Positions 43,784 through 52,109 of a stretch of 64,000 nucleotides of DNA are shown piece after piece. Within the stretch, counting starts at the first letter, position 1, and every line of letters starts with the position of its first letter. The notes under the pieces are model-generated. The model saw only the letters and a program-made list of their open reading frames with translations, ran no database searches and was not told where the DNA came from. The stretch comes from Leptolyngbya sp. PCC 7375 (GTDB taxonomy: Bacteria > Cyanobacteriota > Cyanobacteriia > Phormidesmidales > Phormidesmidaceae): assembly GCF_000316115.1 (NCBI RefSeq), contig NZ_JH993797.1, positions 4,512,486 to 4,576,485 on the forward strand, in the 5' to 3' direction. The position numbers were made by a program, and so were the translations under genes.

Positions 43784-44983
43784 CTACTCTGTTAGTGCTG
43801 TTTCAGGCGCTTGCTCTAAAAGTACAGCTTCATAAGGAATGACGCCGACCTTGTCGCTGCCCAAACATTGGGCAGCTGCCTTAGATAAATCCAAGGAGCG
43901 TTTACCAATGTAAGGTCCTCGATCGTTAATGCGCACAACCACTGTCCGATTATTGTTCAAATTACGGACTTGCAGAATGGTATTGAACGGTAAGGATTTG
44001 TGGGCTGCGGTCAAAGTATTTTGATCAAAGGTCTCTCCATTGGCCGTTAAGCGACCATGGAAATAGGGGCCATACCAAGATGCAGTGCCATTGAGCTCTT
44101 GTTCAGAAGGCTTTAATCCCTTAAACATTAACTGAATTTTGCCAGCGTCTAACGGGGCTGCGCCCATTTTCTGACGCAGGTGGTCGCTCCAAGCAATGGC
44201 TGCCCATTCGTTGCTTAATGCCAAGGCACTATCTACAGAAACATCGTCCCTATCCTCCTGGGTTAGTATCTTCAGCAAGATGTCACTGCTTAAACGAATG
44301 GCGGGTTGAGGGCCACCTAAAACAGGTGCAATTTCATGAGGATTGATGGGTTCATCGCCCAGCATCGCTTGCAGGCTCTGTGCCACCTGCTCAGTGTCGT
44401 TTGTGCTGTTGACTACGCCAATGACATTACCTCGCAGTAAAACCTGTAACGTCGCAGTGCCCTGAGGGGCGGCGTAAGGAATATCAACACACTGCTGCAA
44501 TTCCTTTCTAGGCATCACTGGGGTTGGGTTTTCCGGTTCTGCGACCACTGGATTAGTAGTGGTGCTAGTGGATGAATTCTGGCTAGCTTGTGTTTTGGCA
44601 ACCTCAGGAGTTTGCGTTGCTATGGAAGGAATATCCGGTGAGGAGGTTGTACTGGAAGCCTCAATTTGTGATAAAAGGTTGCTGAGGGAGCCAGTCGCAA
44701 ATGCTTGCTCAAGAGATTCAGCCCCATAGGCTAAATTTAGAGGCTCCAGGAGTTGAAAGGATCCATCAGGCAGTAGGGTTTTAATTTGGTCGGAGTCGGT
44801 CGGTAATGCTTCAGCGAAGACGTGTGACTGTTGGCGAACTTGCTGAGGTAATACAGCTAGGGTTTTGAGCAAACCCGAAGAAATGGTTGGTTTCTGTCGG
44901 GTAATTTGATTAGTTTGGCTTACACCATTAGTAAGCGCGGGCGCTGAAGATACGGTTACTTCAAGAACCGGTACATCAAACAT
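43784..44983 (-). CDS. RlpA-like (septal lytic transglycosylase/DPBB) protein
   Basis: A 399-residue protein whose last 100 residues form the double-psi beta-barrel of RlpA: GTASWYGPYFHGRLTANGETFD near residue 298, AAHKSLPFNTILQV near 326, and VVRINDRGPYIGKRSLDLSKAAA near 350, with the catalytic-type Glu/Asp/His positions present. The first 290 residues are low in similarity and rich in Thr/Ser/Gln, with a sequence like the SPOR-less cyanobacterial members. No clear signal peptide is seen at the present start. Probably acts on peptidoglycan in the envelope. Confidence 0.88.
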   Translation of the reverse strand: MFDVPVLEVTVSSAPALTNGVSQTNQITRQKPTISSGLLKTLAVLPQQVRQQSHVFAEALPTDSDQIKTLLPDGSFQLLEPLNLAYGAESLEQAFATGSLSNLLSQIEASSTTSSPDIPSIATQTPEVAKTQASQNSSTSTTTNPVVAEPENPTPVMPRKELQQCVDIPYAAPQGTATLQVLLRGNVIGVVNSTNDTEQVAQSLQAMLGDEPINPHEIAPVLGGPQPAIRLSSDILLKILTQEDRDDVSVDSALALSNEWAAIAWSDHLRQKMGAAPLDAGKIQLMFKGLKPSEQELNGTASWYGPYFHGRLTANGETFDQNTLTAAHKSLPFNTILQVRNLNNNRTVVVRINDRGPYIGKRSLDLSKAAAQCLGSDKVGVIPYEAVLLEQAPETALTE

Positions 44984-45370
44984 AAAAGAGCTTACAGATG
45001 AACACTTTACTAAAGAACCAGCTCCCAGCCCTGGTGTGAAACCGTAATTTCAACATAGACGGTAGCTGATGCCAGAAAAAATAGGAAATAACTCTACCCT
45101 CTGGCCGGGTATTGTATCTAAAATTACAGTCCGTTCAGTATACAGTCTGTTCTCAGCATTAATACTTTCTGTCATCGACTCATTAATAATTGAAAAGGCA
45201 ATATCAGGAAAAATGAATGAGTGAAGAACAAGGTCTGCTGGGAATTGCCATGACATTAGATACCAATATTTTGCTTAAAAAAATAAGTAAAATTAATCTT
45301 TGCTGTAAATAAAATAGCTCATATTTATAAAAATCGGCTTTACAGATAGAAATGGCAACTGAGGATAGGT
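44984..45370. other. 387-bp divergent spacer
   Basis: Lies between the RlpA-like gene and the M28 peptidase gene. I see no convincing gene, repeat or RNA; the stretch from 45260 to 45340 is AT-rich and is probably promoter DNA. Confidence 0.55.
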
Positions 45371-46225
45371 ATGGGGAATGATGGGGTTAGAGAACGATTA
45401 ATTGCTCACCTTAAAGAGCTAATTCGTCAGCGAGATCCCTACATTGCCACGCAAGGCTATCACTATGCGCGGCACTACCTCCGCACCCAGTTAAGCCTAT
45501 GTGGGGCTATCACTGTCATGGGTTTCAAGGTACAAGGTAAGGAGCATTCTAACTTCTGTCTTGATTTGCCGGGGAACCAACCGTCACTGGCACCTGTGGT
45601 TATTGGTGCCCACTACGACACAGTGCCTGGCTGCCCCGGTGCTGATGATAATGCCACTGGACTGGCTGTTTTATTGGAACTAGCGCGACGATTCTCTTGC
45701 CAGCCGCCACGGCGACCTGTGCGTTTAGTGGCGTTTGATTTAGAAGAATATGGCTTGCTGGGCAGTAAAGCCTATGTAAAAGCACTGAATGGGCAGCCCA
45801 TTCATCTCATGCTGTCTTTGGAGATGCTTGGATATTGTGTCAAACAGTCGGCATCTGACCAGCCAAGCCAGGTTTACCCTTTAGAATCTTTGAAGTACAT
45901 CTACCCCAAGACAGGAGACTTTATTGCTCTCATCGGTAATTGGCAGACGCTGCCTCAGTTGTGGCGATTGAATCGATCTTTCAATGCGGCGGGCGTTGAC
46001 TGCGCTTGGTTGCCCATGATGAATCGAGGATTGCCTCTGCCTATGACCCGTCGCAGTGATCATGCTCCCTTTTGGGATGCTGGTTATAACGCCATCATGG
46101 TGACGGATACAGCTGATTTACGTAATCCTCACTACCACGCTGCAACAGATACCTTTGAAACGTTGGATCTAGAGTTTTTGACCCAGGTCTGTCTGGGGTT
46201 GGGGCAATGCATTGCTCAACTGTGA
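45371..46225 (+). CDS. M28 family zinc aminopeptidase
   Basis: Co-catalytic zinc peptidase, 284 residues, probably cytosolic as no signal peptide is evident. Ligand motifs: GAHYDTVPGCPGADDNATG near residue 79 (first His and bridging Asp), DLEEYGLLGS near 121 (catalytic and ligand Glu), SLEMLGY near 141, and HYHAATDTFETL near 257 (last His). GAGG ahead of the ATG supports the start. It ends 11 bases before the end of the convergent sbcD-like gene. Confidence 0.92.
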   Translation: MGNDGVRERLIAHLKELIRQRDPYIATQGYHYARHYLRTQLSLCGAITVMGFKVQGKEHSNFCLDLPGNQPSLAPVVIGAHYDTVPGCPGADDNATGLAVLLELARRFSCQPPRRPVRLVAFDLEEYGLLGSKAYVKALNGQPIHLMLSLEMLGYCVKQSASDQPSQVYPLESLKYIYPKTGDFIALIGNWQTLPQLWRLNRSFNAAGVDCAWLPMMNRGLPLPMTRRSDHAPFWDAGYNAIMVTDTADLRNPHYHAATDTFETLDLEFLTQVCLGLGQCIAQL

Positions 46226-46236
46226 TGATGGGACCT

Positions 46237-47541
46237 CTATAGCAGTCTGAGCTGCTGATTTTGTAGCTCGTCAATGGCTACAGCCTCTGTGTCCACAGCC
46301 TCCAAATCTACTGAATCTGGGTGATGTTTATCATCATTGAGTAATGCTTGGGCCGCTAGCAGCATGTCGTCGGCCAACTCAGTCAAGTCGTCACGATTGG
46401 CTAAATAGGTTTGTAGAGCACCCAGGGGGTCACGGGTGTTGTCCGATGTGAGCTCGGGTAGACGAGGGCGGGTGAGTTGACTAACGAGCTCGGGATGAAT
46501 GGTGTAGGAATGGGTATGGGACAACGCCTGATGTAGGGCAGCATGGTCAATTTGATCAATTTGAGCCGGGTTCAGTTTATAGGCTAAACGTACAACGGCA
46601 TCGGCAATGTCAGTGTTGGCTAGCTTGTCTTCCAGATGTTGTTGGGGTGTGTCTGTTTTGGAAAGATCAATATTTAAGGTTTTAAAGGCACGTACGGGCA
46701 AAGGGCAGAATTCGATCGACGTTTGCCCAGGATGTACGTCTGCTAATACGAATCCTTTGTCTTCTTTTTCTTCGCTAAAGTCTACCCGTTCAATGCTGCC
46801 TGGGTAGACTACCAACGGTTCTTGGCAAAGGATTTGATGCTTGTGCACGTGACCGAGGGCGACATAGTCAAAGCAGGGACGAGCTAGCAGTGCCATGGGC
46901 ACGGTAAAGCCTTTACCAACGGCTAAAAACTTTTCAGCACCATAGCGAGCGGTATCCGTCATCAAGTGTGCCAACAGAATGCTAGGAATGTTGGGATCTA
47001 GCTGACGAATCTCTCCTTCTAAGGCAACTCGTAAACGGTCAAGCATGAGCTCATTGACATCACCTAGGGATAATCCTTCGGTTTCGGGACGGGTGAGTAG
47101 GGTGGAATGGGTAAGCCAGGGCAGGGTGACAATCTGAATAGGCCCTGGCTGGGTCTCAAGTCGGTGAGTGGTTAAACTGTCGCCGACAATAATGTCAGGT
47201 ACTCCCAAAGTACGATAAATGCAGAGACTGGCACCGCCCATTCCTTGGGAATACTGGTCGTGGTTGCCGACTAACAACACAGTCGGAATATGGGCATGGA
47301 CTAATCGCTGAAACTGTTGTGCAAAGGCTTGTTGCACTATAGGGGGTGGTGTGGCATCCGGAAAAGCATCGCCGCCGAACAGGACTAGATCGACAGGTTC
47401 ACTGAGAGCCCGATCAATGCAGCGACTGAGGGTGGTAACAAAATCTTCTAAACGGGTATTTAGTCCAGTTTCGGGGTTAATGTGCCCATGGCTAAAGCCA
47501 CTACCCATATGGATATCTGAGAGATGGAGAACCTTAACCAT
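46237..47541 (-). CDS. sbcD: SbcD/Mre11-type DNA repair exonuclease
   Basis: Metallophosphatase nuclease subunit that works with the SbcC/Rad50 ATPase on hairpins and double-strand ends. It has 434 residues. Phosphoesterase motifs: LSDIHMG near 7, FGGDAFPD near 55, LVGNHDQY near 92, LLAHLM near 193 and LGHVHKHQ near 231. sbcC is not adjacent, so pairing is inferred from family. The long palindromes in this window are the kind of substrate SbcCD is known to cut. Confidence 0.88.
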   Translation of the reverse strand: MVKVLHLSDIHMGSGFSHGHINPETGLNTRLEDFVTTLSRCIDRALSEPVDLVLFGGDAFPDATPPPIVQQAFAQQFQRLVHAHIPTVLLVGNHDQYSQGMGGASLCIYRTLGVPDIIVGDSLTTHRLETQPGPIQIVTLPWLTHSTLLTRPETEGLSLGDVNELMLDRLRVALEGEIRQLDPNIPSILLAHLMTDTARYGAEKFLAVGKGFTVPMALLARPCFDYVALGHVHKHQILCQEPLVVYPGSIERVDFSEEKEDKGFVLADVHPGQTSIEFCPLPVRAFKTLNIDLSKTDTPQQHLEDKLANTDIADAVVRLAYKLNPAQIDQIDHAALHQALSHTHSYTIHPELVSQLTRPRLPELTSDNTRDPLGALQTYLANRDDLTELADDMLLAAQALLNDDKHHPDSVDLEAVDTEAVAIDELQNQQLRLL

Positions 47542-47611
47542 GGGGTGTGTGACTAAGACGTGCGATCGCTATCAGTATCTTTGTCCTAGTTCAGAACGTC
47601 AAGGGTTACAG

Positions 47612-49060
47612 CTATAGTTCTGCCTGAGTTGTGTGATAGCTGTCTATATCAGCAAATAACTTATCGATGTGTTCGTTGGTGGTAAACGGGTTGAGTAAAA
47701 CTGCCTTGAGCCATCGCTGGCCCCGATATACTGGCAAAGATAAGCAGATATTGCCTTGTTTTAAAAGCCACTGTTGCAGCGAGTGATTCCACTGGTCTTG
47801 CTTTTCGATGGGCACGGTGTTGGGTTCTGAGCGAAAACAGATCAGGTTCATTTGCGGCTCGCTGGCCAGCGTCAGAAAGGGGCGTTCTTTGACAGCGGAG
47901 GTAAAGGTTTGGGTTAATGCATAGTTGTGGTCAATGATGGCACTGTAGCCGTTTCGACCAATGTGCTGCAGTGATAGCCAAAGCTTAAGAATGTCAGGAT
48001 GGCGTGTTCCTTGCACCGTCAGTTCTCCTAGATTTGGCCAGTCGTTGTGATCGTTCATGTAAGGGGCTAATACTCGAAAATACTCCTGGAGCTGATCGAA
48101 TTGACGAAACATGACGATGGCGCAGGTTTTAGCCACATACAGCCACTTTTGTGGGTTAAAGGTGACTGAGTTGGCCTGTTCGATGCCTGCTAGCTGAGAT
48201 TGATGGCGATCTGAAAACATCAGCGCTCCGCCATAGGCTGCATCCACATGAAACCAAAGTTGGTGCAGATTGGCGATATGGGCCATTTCTGCAATGGGGT
48301 CGATGCTGCCTGTGACGGTTGTGCCAGCGGTGGCAACAATGGCAAAGGGCTGCTGACCATTGGCCTTGGCTTGGGTGAGCTTAGTTTTTAGATCAGTGAT
48401 GTCAATTTGAGAATTCTGATGGGTGGCTACAGGAATTGCAGCTTTAGTGCCTAAGCCCATGACCATGGCTGCCTTTTTAAACGAAGTGTGGGCGACTTCT
48501 GAGACGAAGAAAACGGGCTGTTTTACTTGCGTAATGCCATGGTCGAGAGCATTGAAGGCTGCATTCCGTGCCACGATGAGAGCCTGTAGATTAGCAAGAC
48601 TGCCGCCACTCACCAAAACACCGTTGGCTTGAGGACCCAGACCAAACAACTGGGCCACTTGCTTTAAAACAAGAATTTCTAACCGGGAGAAAACGGGCGA
48701 CATTTCCACACTCAACATATTGTTGTTGAGGGCAGCCACCAGCAGATCGGCAATCACGGACATGGTGGATGGAATGGAGTCCATGTGGCCGATGTAGCCT
48801 GGATGGGCGGCATTCATGGAGTGGTGGAGGTGAGTTTGGACTTCTATCAAAAGCTGTTGAACATCCACGGACGCCTTGGCTAATTTGGCCCAGCCATAAT
48901 CCTCTGTAAGCAAAGGCTCAGGCAACGGAGAACGCTCCGTTGCCTGAGCCATAGTTTCAACCAGTAGATCGACTACTTGATGTAAGAGAGTTGCGATCGC
49001 ATCCCGATTTTTTCCATCAGGACGAATAAATGCCGTTGTCGGCAAGGCCGAAAAATCCAC
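47612..49060 (-). CDS. PLP-dependent group II decarboxylase
   Basis: Fold type I PLP enzyme of 482 residues in the group with L-2,4-diaminobutyrate, aromatic amino acid and glutamate decarboxylases. SMNAAHPGYIGHMDSIP near residue 80, VLVSGGSLANLQALIVAR near 150, WFHVDAAYGGALMFS near 267 and the PLP lysine in FNPQKWLYVAKTC near 305 are visible. Substrate cannot be called. An in-frame 36-base palindrome encodes residues AQATERSPLPEP near position 40. No partner gene is adjacent. Confidence 0.88.
   Translation of the reverse strand: MDFSALPTTAFIRPDGKNRDAIATLLHQVVDLLVETMAQATERSPLPEPLLTEDYGWAKLAKASVDVQQLLIEVQTHLHHSMNAAHPGYIGHMDSIPSTMSVIADLLVAALNNNMLSVEMSPVFSRLEILVLKQVAQLFGLGPQANGVLVSGGSLANLQALIVARNAAFNALDHGITQVKQPVFFVSEVAHTSFKKAAMVMGLGTKAAIPVATHQNSQIDITDLKTKLTQAKANGQQPFAIVATAGTTVTGSIDPIAEMAHIANLHQLWFHVDAAYGGALMFSDRHQSQLAGIEQANSVTFNPQKWLYVAKTCAIVMFRQFDQLQEYFRVLAPYMNDHNDWPNLGELTVQGTRHPDILKLWLSLQHIGRNGYSAIIDHNYALTQTFTSAVKERPFLTLASEPQMNLICFRSEPNTVPIEKQDQWNHSLQQWLLKQGNICLSLPVYRGQRWLKAVLLNPFTTNEHIDKLFADIDSYHTTQAEL
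48915..48950. repeat. Perfect 16-bp stem-loop inside the decarboxylase gene
   Basis: GGCTCAGGCAACGGAG (48915-48930) is perfectly complementary to CTCCGTTGCCTGAGCC (48935-48950) around the loop AACG. It lies wholly within the coding region of the PLP decarboxylase and is 36 bases (12 codons) long, so it keeps the frame. Confidence 0.95.
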
Positions 49061-49098
49061 CGTATCAGTTGTTTATTGAATGTGCTTTACCAGGGTAA

Positions 49099-50676
49099 TC
49101 AATAAACCCACCGAACACGCGGTTTACCTGGTCGCATCCCTAGATGGACAAACCCTCTTTTGGCACCGTAGCCAATACTGTGGGGATATTGTTGGTCACA
49201 CCAAGCCTCCACCTCATAGACGCTAACATTTTTGATGTAAAAATCCACCGCACCCGTATCTGGCGCATCGTATAGGTGCTCAGACCGTCGAGCACCACCC
49301 ACTTTGGCATTAATGCTGGGAGGACGATAACCTGAGGTGATCACCAGTGGATTACCCCCGAAGTAGTCACGGCATTTCTCAAGGAACACCGCGATTTCAT
49401 AGGCTGTCTTACACTGAAAATCATGCCGAAAGCGTCGTGATTCCTCATAAAGTGCAAATTCTCCATAGGTTATATGGGGAGTCATTAGCGTGTCAAAGGA
49501 CATCTCTGGGGTCAGTCCCGCACCGACGGGCTGCTTCCCAGCGACATCACGAACAATACGATCTAACCGTTCTTCTGGTTTGCGATCGCCTGCTTCACCC
49601 GCTTCATCATGGTCATCGTCCCAGTTGGGTGCCGCTGAGGTCACCTTTTTGCAGAACAAAGCCGCCTCTGCTAAACGACGGCGACGCAGACCTTCTTCTA
49701 CCGATGTGCCCGGATTTCTGTACTTCACAAATTGGGCTTCTATCCAGCGGTGATCATTCCACTGCTCGGGAGAATCACAGACGCGTGTAATGGATTCAAA
49801 GTTATAGCCGCGATAAAAACCAGAACCCAGGTTATAGGCAAAGCTATAAAGCGCCCCACGCTGGTTGATATTCATACGTTTCCATGTGGGAATTTTCTCT
49901 AAGGCTTTGCGGCAGGACTTATCCACATGGTCGATGAGATATTCTTCTGCTTGATCCTTGTTAATAACGTCACCTTGCTTGACGGGAACACCGTCAGGAT
50001 AGCGAGTAGTGCCATAGCCAATAGTAGGAAGTGCCCAGCCCTTGAGCGGATCGGCATAGGCTTGAGCCCGACCATCCGATAGCGCCTTAGCATAGCCCTC
50101 AAACTCTTGGATTAACTCAATGCCAGCTCGAGGAAGTTTGCCCAGCAGTGAGTCCGATGGACGTTCAGGATTAGGAACCTGAGGCGGCTGAGGTTTACCA
50201 ATAGTTTGACCACTGACAGGCACCGCAATAACACCCAGCTGGTCGATCCATCGTCCACTTTGGCCATAAAAGCCAACAACCTGGTGGTTAGTAGGAACTT
50301 CTAAATCAATAACCGTATTGGATTGTTTACCAAAGAGGATGTTGCGCCCTTGGTTGGTAATAAGCTCTATAGAGCCGACATAACGGCTGCCTGTCAGTCT
50401 AACGTTAGCAATATATTCATTGGCATTCAGAACGAAGGATTGAAGCGTTGATCCATCTCCGCCACGGGCAGGGTGCTCATAATGTTCCCAAATCATTTGG
50501 ACTTGGTCGACATACCGACCGACCCGTACTCTAACTTCGACGGGGTTTGCCTGCTGGGCAAAAATCTGATCACTGCCTGCGGGAGGCCAATTGATATCTG
50601 AGAAAGCTTTGCCACCACCGCCACCTGCGGATGAGCTCCGCCAGAGTTTTCCGACTAAAGTACTTGAGGTTTCCAT
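49099..50676 (-). CDS. Jacalin-like lectin, phage-type lysozyme and M15 peptidase fusion
   Basis: A 525-residue, three-domain cell-wall-lytic protein. Residues 18-153 read as a jacalin-like lectin (GGGGKAFSDI, RVGRYVDQVQMIW, GRYVGSIEL-type strands, GFYGQSGRWIDQLGV). Residues 182-345 form a GH24 lysozyme like phage T4 endolysin, with E193 (EFEG), D209 (YADP) and T218 (PTIGYG) at the catalytic positions. Residues 395-525 form an M15 zinc peptidase with ligands H467 (SEH), D478 and H511 (FVHLG). The domains are joined by a Pro-rich linker at 160-175 and an acidic linker at 350-370. No signal peptide or phage cassette is visible. It could be a domesticated endolysin, an antibacterial effector or a lysis protein. 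Confidence 0.88.
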   Translation of the reverse strand: METSSTLVGKLWRSSSAGGGGGKAFSDINWPPAGSDQIFAQQANPVEVRVRVGRYVDQVQMIWEHYEHPARGGDGSTLQSFVLNANEYIANVRLTGSRYVGSIELITNQGRNILFGKQSNTVIDLEVPTNHQVVGFYGQSGRWIDQLGVIAVPVSGQTIGKPQPPQVPNPERPSDSLLGKLPRAGIELIQEFEGYAKALSDGRAQAYADPLKGWALPTIGYGTTRYPDGVPVKQGDVINKDQAEEYLIDHVDKSCRKALEKIPTWKRMNINQRGALYSFAYNLGSGFYRGYNFESITRVCDSPEQWNDHRWIEAQFVKYRNPGTSVEEGLRRRRLAEAALFCKKVTSAAPNWDDDHDEAGEAGDRKPEERLDRIVRDVAGKQPVGAGLTPEMSFDTLMTPHITYGEFALYEESRRFRHDFQCKTAYEIAVFLEKCRDYFGGNPLVITSGYRPPSINAKVGGARRSEHLYDAPDTGAVDFYIKNVSVYEVEAWCDQQYPHSIGYGAKRGFVHLGMRPGKPRVRWVY

Positions 50677-50880
50677 AAGTGTATGCCTGTTCTACGTAGA
50701 TGTTAGCCCGTGGATTTTTGGATGTGTCTGGGCTGAAATATCAGTTAGCTATGGCTTTTACAACACTACATGGCTGAAAAATTTCGGAATACATAAAGAT
50801 TTATCCACATGGGGGCGATCTATGAAACAACCCTATATGGACAAACTATGAGTCTATCTATTGCTAGTTAATGAATAGTT

Positions 50881-51627
50881 CTATGTATGAATGCCGCATT
50901 CAGTTTTGATACTGCCGCGCCAACGACCGGCACGCTCATCTTCGTCAGCTTGCACCTTAGTCGTTAATGGCTGATCGCCAATGCTGGTGTAACCCTGATC
51001 ATGTAGCGGATTGTATAAAATGCCATGGGCAAAGGTGTATTGCCACAAATCTTTGTGCGTCCAGTTAGCCAGGGGATTAATCTTGATGCGTCCAGCCTGA
51101 TCACGCTCCAAAAAGGGCATGGTTTTCCGTGTGGCTGATTGATCGCGACGACGGCCAGTAATCCAGGCTTGGACAGAAAGCTCATCGAAGGCCTGTTCCA
51201 TGGGTTTTACCTTGGTTAAGTCGTGAAATCGATTAACATCTTTTTCCCACAGACGATCGCCATAGAGGGCAATAAACTCCCCACGGTTGGCGGCTGTTTT
51301 ATAGGTATGGAGCTTGAGGTTATAAAGGGACTGTGCTTGCTCGGCAGTTGCTAGGGTTTCTGGGAAAAGATGGAGGGTATCGAGAAAAATAACGGGAATC
51401 TCTGCCTTGAGCTCGTGATAAAGCATGTGGGTCACCGCCAGCATGCTAAAGGACGTCATCTGAACCAGATTAGGAACCGTGGCGATAGCCCAGGCCAAAA
51501 TTTCTTGAGGAGTCGCTGATTCAAATCGACGATTGAGTTCAGCTAAATCTAACTGACTGGGGTCAAACGTAATTCGTTCAACCGATTGCAAGGGAGTCAA
51601 CGATTGCGCTTCTATGCAAGAAACCAT
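50881..51627 (-). CDS. cysH: Phosphoadenosine phosphosulfate reductase
   Basis: Reduces PAPS to sulfite with thioredoxin in assimilatory sulfate reduction. It has 248 residues with the PP-loop ATPase-like fold (MTSFSMLAVTHMLYH, FLDTLHLFPETL, ITGRRRDQSATRKTMP). The catalytic Cys is in ECGIHT at the very end. The paired Cys motifs (CC..C) of the iron-sulfur APS reductases are absent, so PAPS is the likely substrate. The pAp product could be handled by the DHH phosphoesterase type seen at 12.4 kb, which is only an inference. Confidence 0.93.
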   Translation of the reverse strand: MVSCIEAQSLTPLQSVERITFDPSQLDLAELNRRFESATPQEILAWAIATVPNLVQMTSFSMLAVTHMLYHELKAEIPVIFLDTLHLFPETLATAEQAQSLYNLKLHTYKTAANRGEFIALYGDRLWEKDVNRFHDLTKVKPMEQAFDELSVQAWITGRRRDQSATRKTMPFLERDQAGRIKINPLANWTHKDLWQYTFAHGILYNPLHDQGYTSIGDQPLTTKVQADEDERAGRWRGSIKTECGIHT

Positions 51628-51786
51628 TGCTGTAGATGGGGTTTCAACCCGTAAACAATCACTTGAGATATCCTATCGCAATAATCTCTCATAACCCACC
51701 GGGGAAATGTAGATTAATCCGATCAAATTAGGAGCGTTAACCGTAACGATCGAATCTTGCCCACATACCGTAGGAGAATAAAGGGT

Positions 51787-52083
51787 ATGAAGAAGCTTAT
51801 TTTTTACACAAAACCCGGTTGCCATCTCTGCGAAGGTTTAGAGGAAAAACTGGCTGAGTTGGATCATTTGCCGATCGAGGTTGAGTCCCGCGACATCACT
51901 CAGAATCCTGCTTGGTTGACGGAGTACCAGTATGAAATCCCGGTGCTGTGCCGTGTCATCAGTCATCCTGAAACGCCTGAATTAGAACAGGAACAACCGT
52001 TGCCACGCCTATCGCCAAGAGCACCTGTGCGGCAATTAGAGAAAATGCTGCAGACATATTTGGGTCCCTTTGATGCAGAATAG
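51787..52083 (+). CDS. Glutaredoxin-like thioredoxin-fold protein
   Basis: A 98-residue soluble protein of the glutaredoxin-like (DUF836) family. MKKLIFYTKPGCHLCEGLEEKL carries the CxxC pair (CHLC) at residues 12-15, and YEIPVLCRV near 55 has the conserved cis-Pro. The ATG at 51787 is used; the frame to 51757 adds a basic peptide and the AGGAG upstream sits 11 bases before this ATG. It lies 26 bases before murE on the same strand and may be cotranscribed. Confidence 0.88.
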   Translation: MKKLIFYTKPGCHLCEGLEEKLAELDHLPIEVESRDITQNPAWLTEYQYEIPVLCRVISHPETPELEQEQPLPRLSPRAPVRQLEKMLQTYLGPFDAE

Positions 52084-52109
52084 CGGCATTTAGGTTTAGA
52101 GAGGTCTGT

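Noticed and set aside
45050..45256. 68-codon minus-strand frame in the RlpA/M28 spacer
   Set aside because: No ribosome site, no recognisable content.
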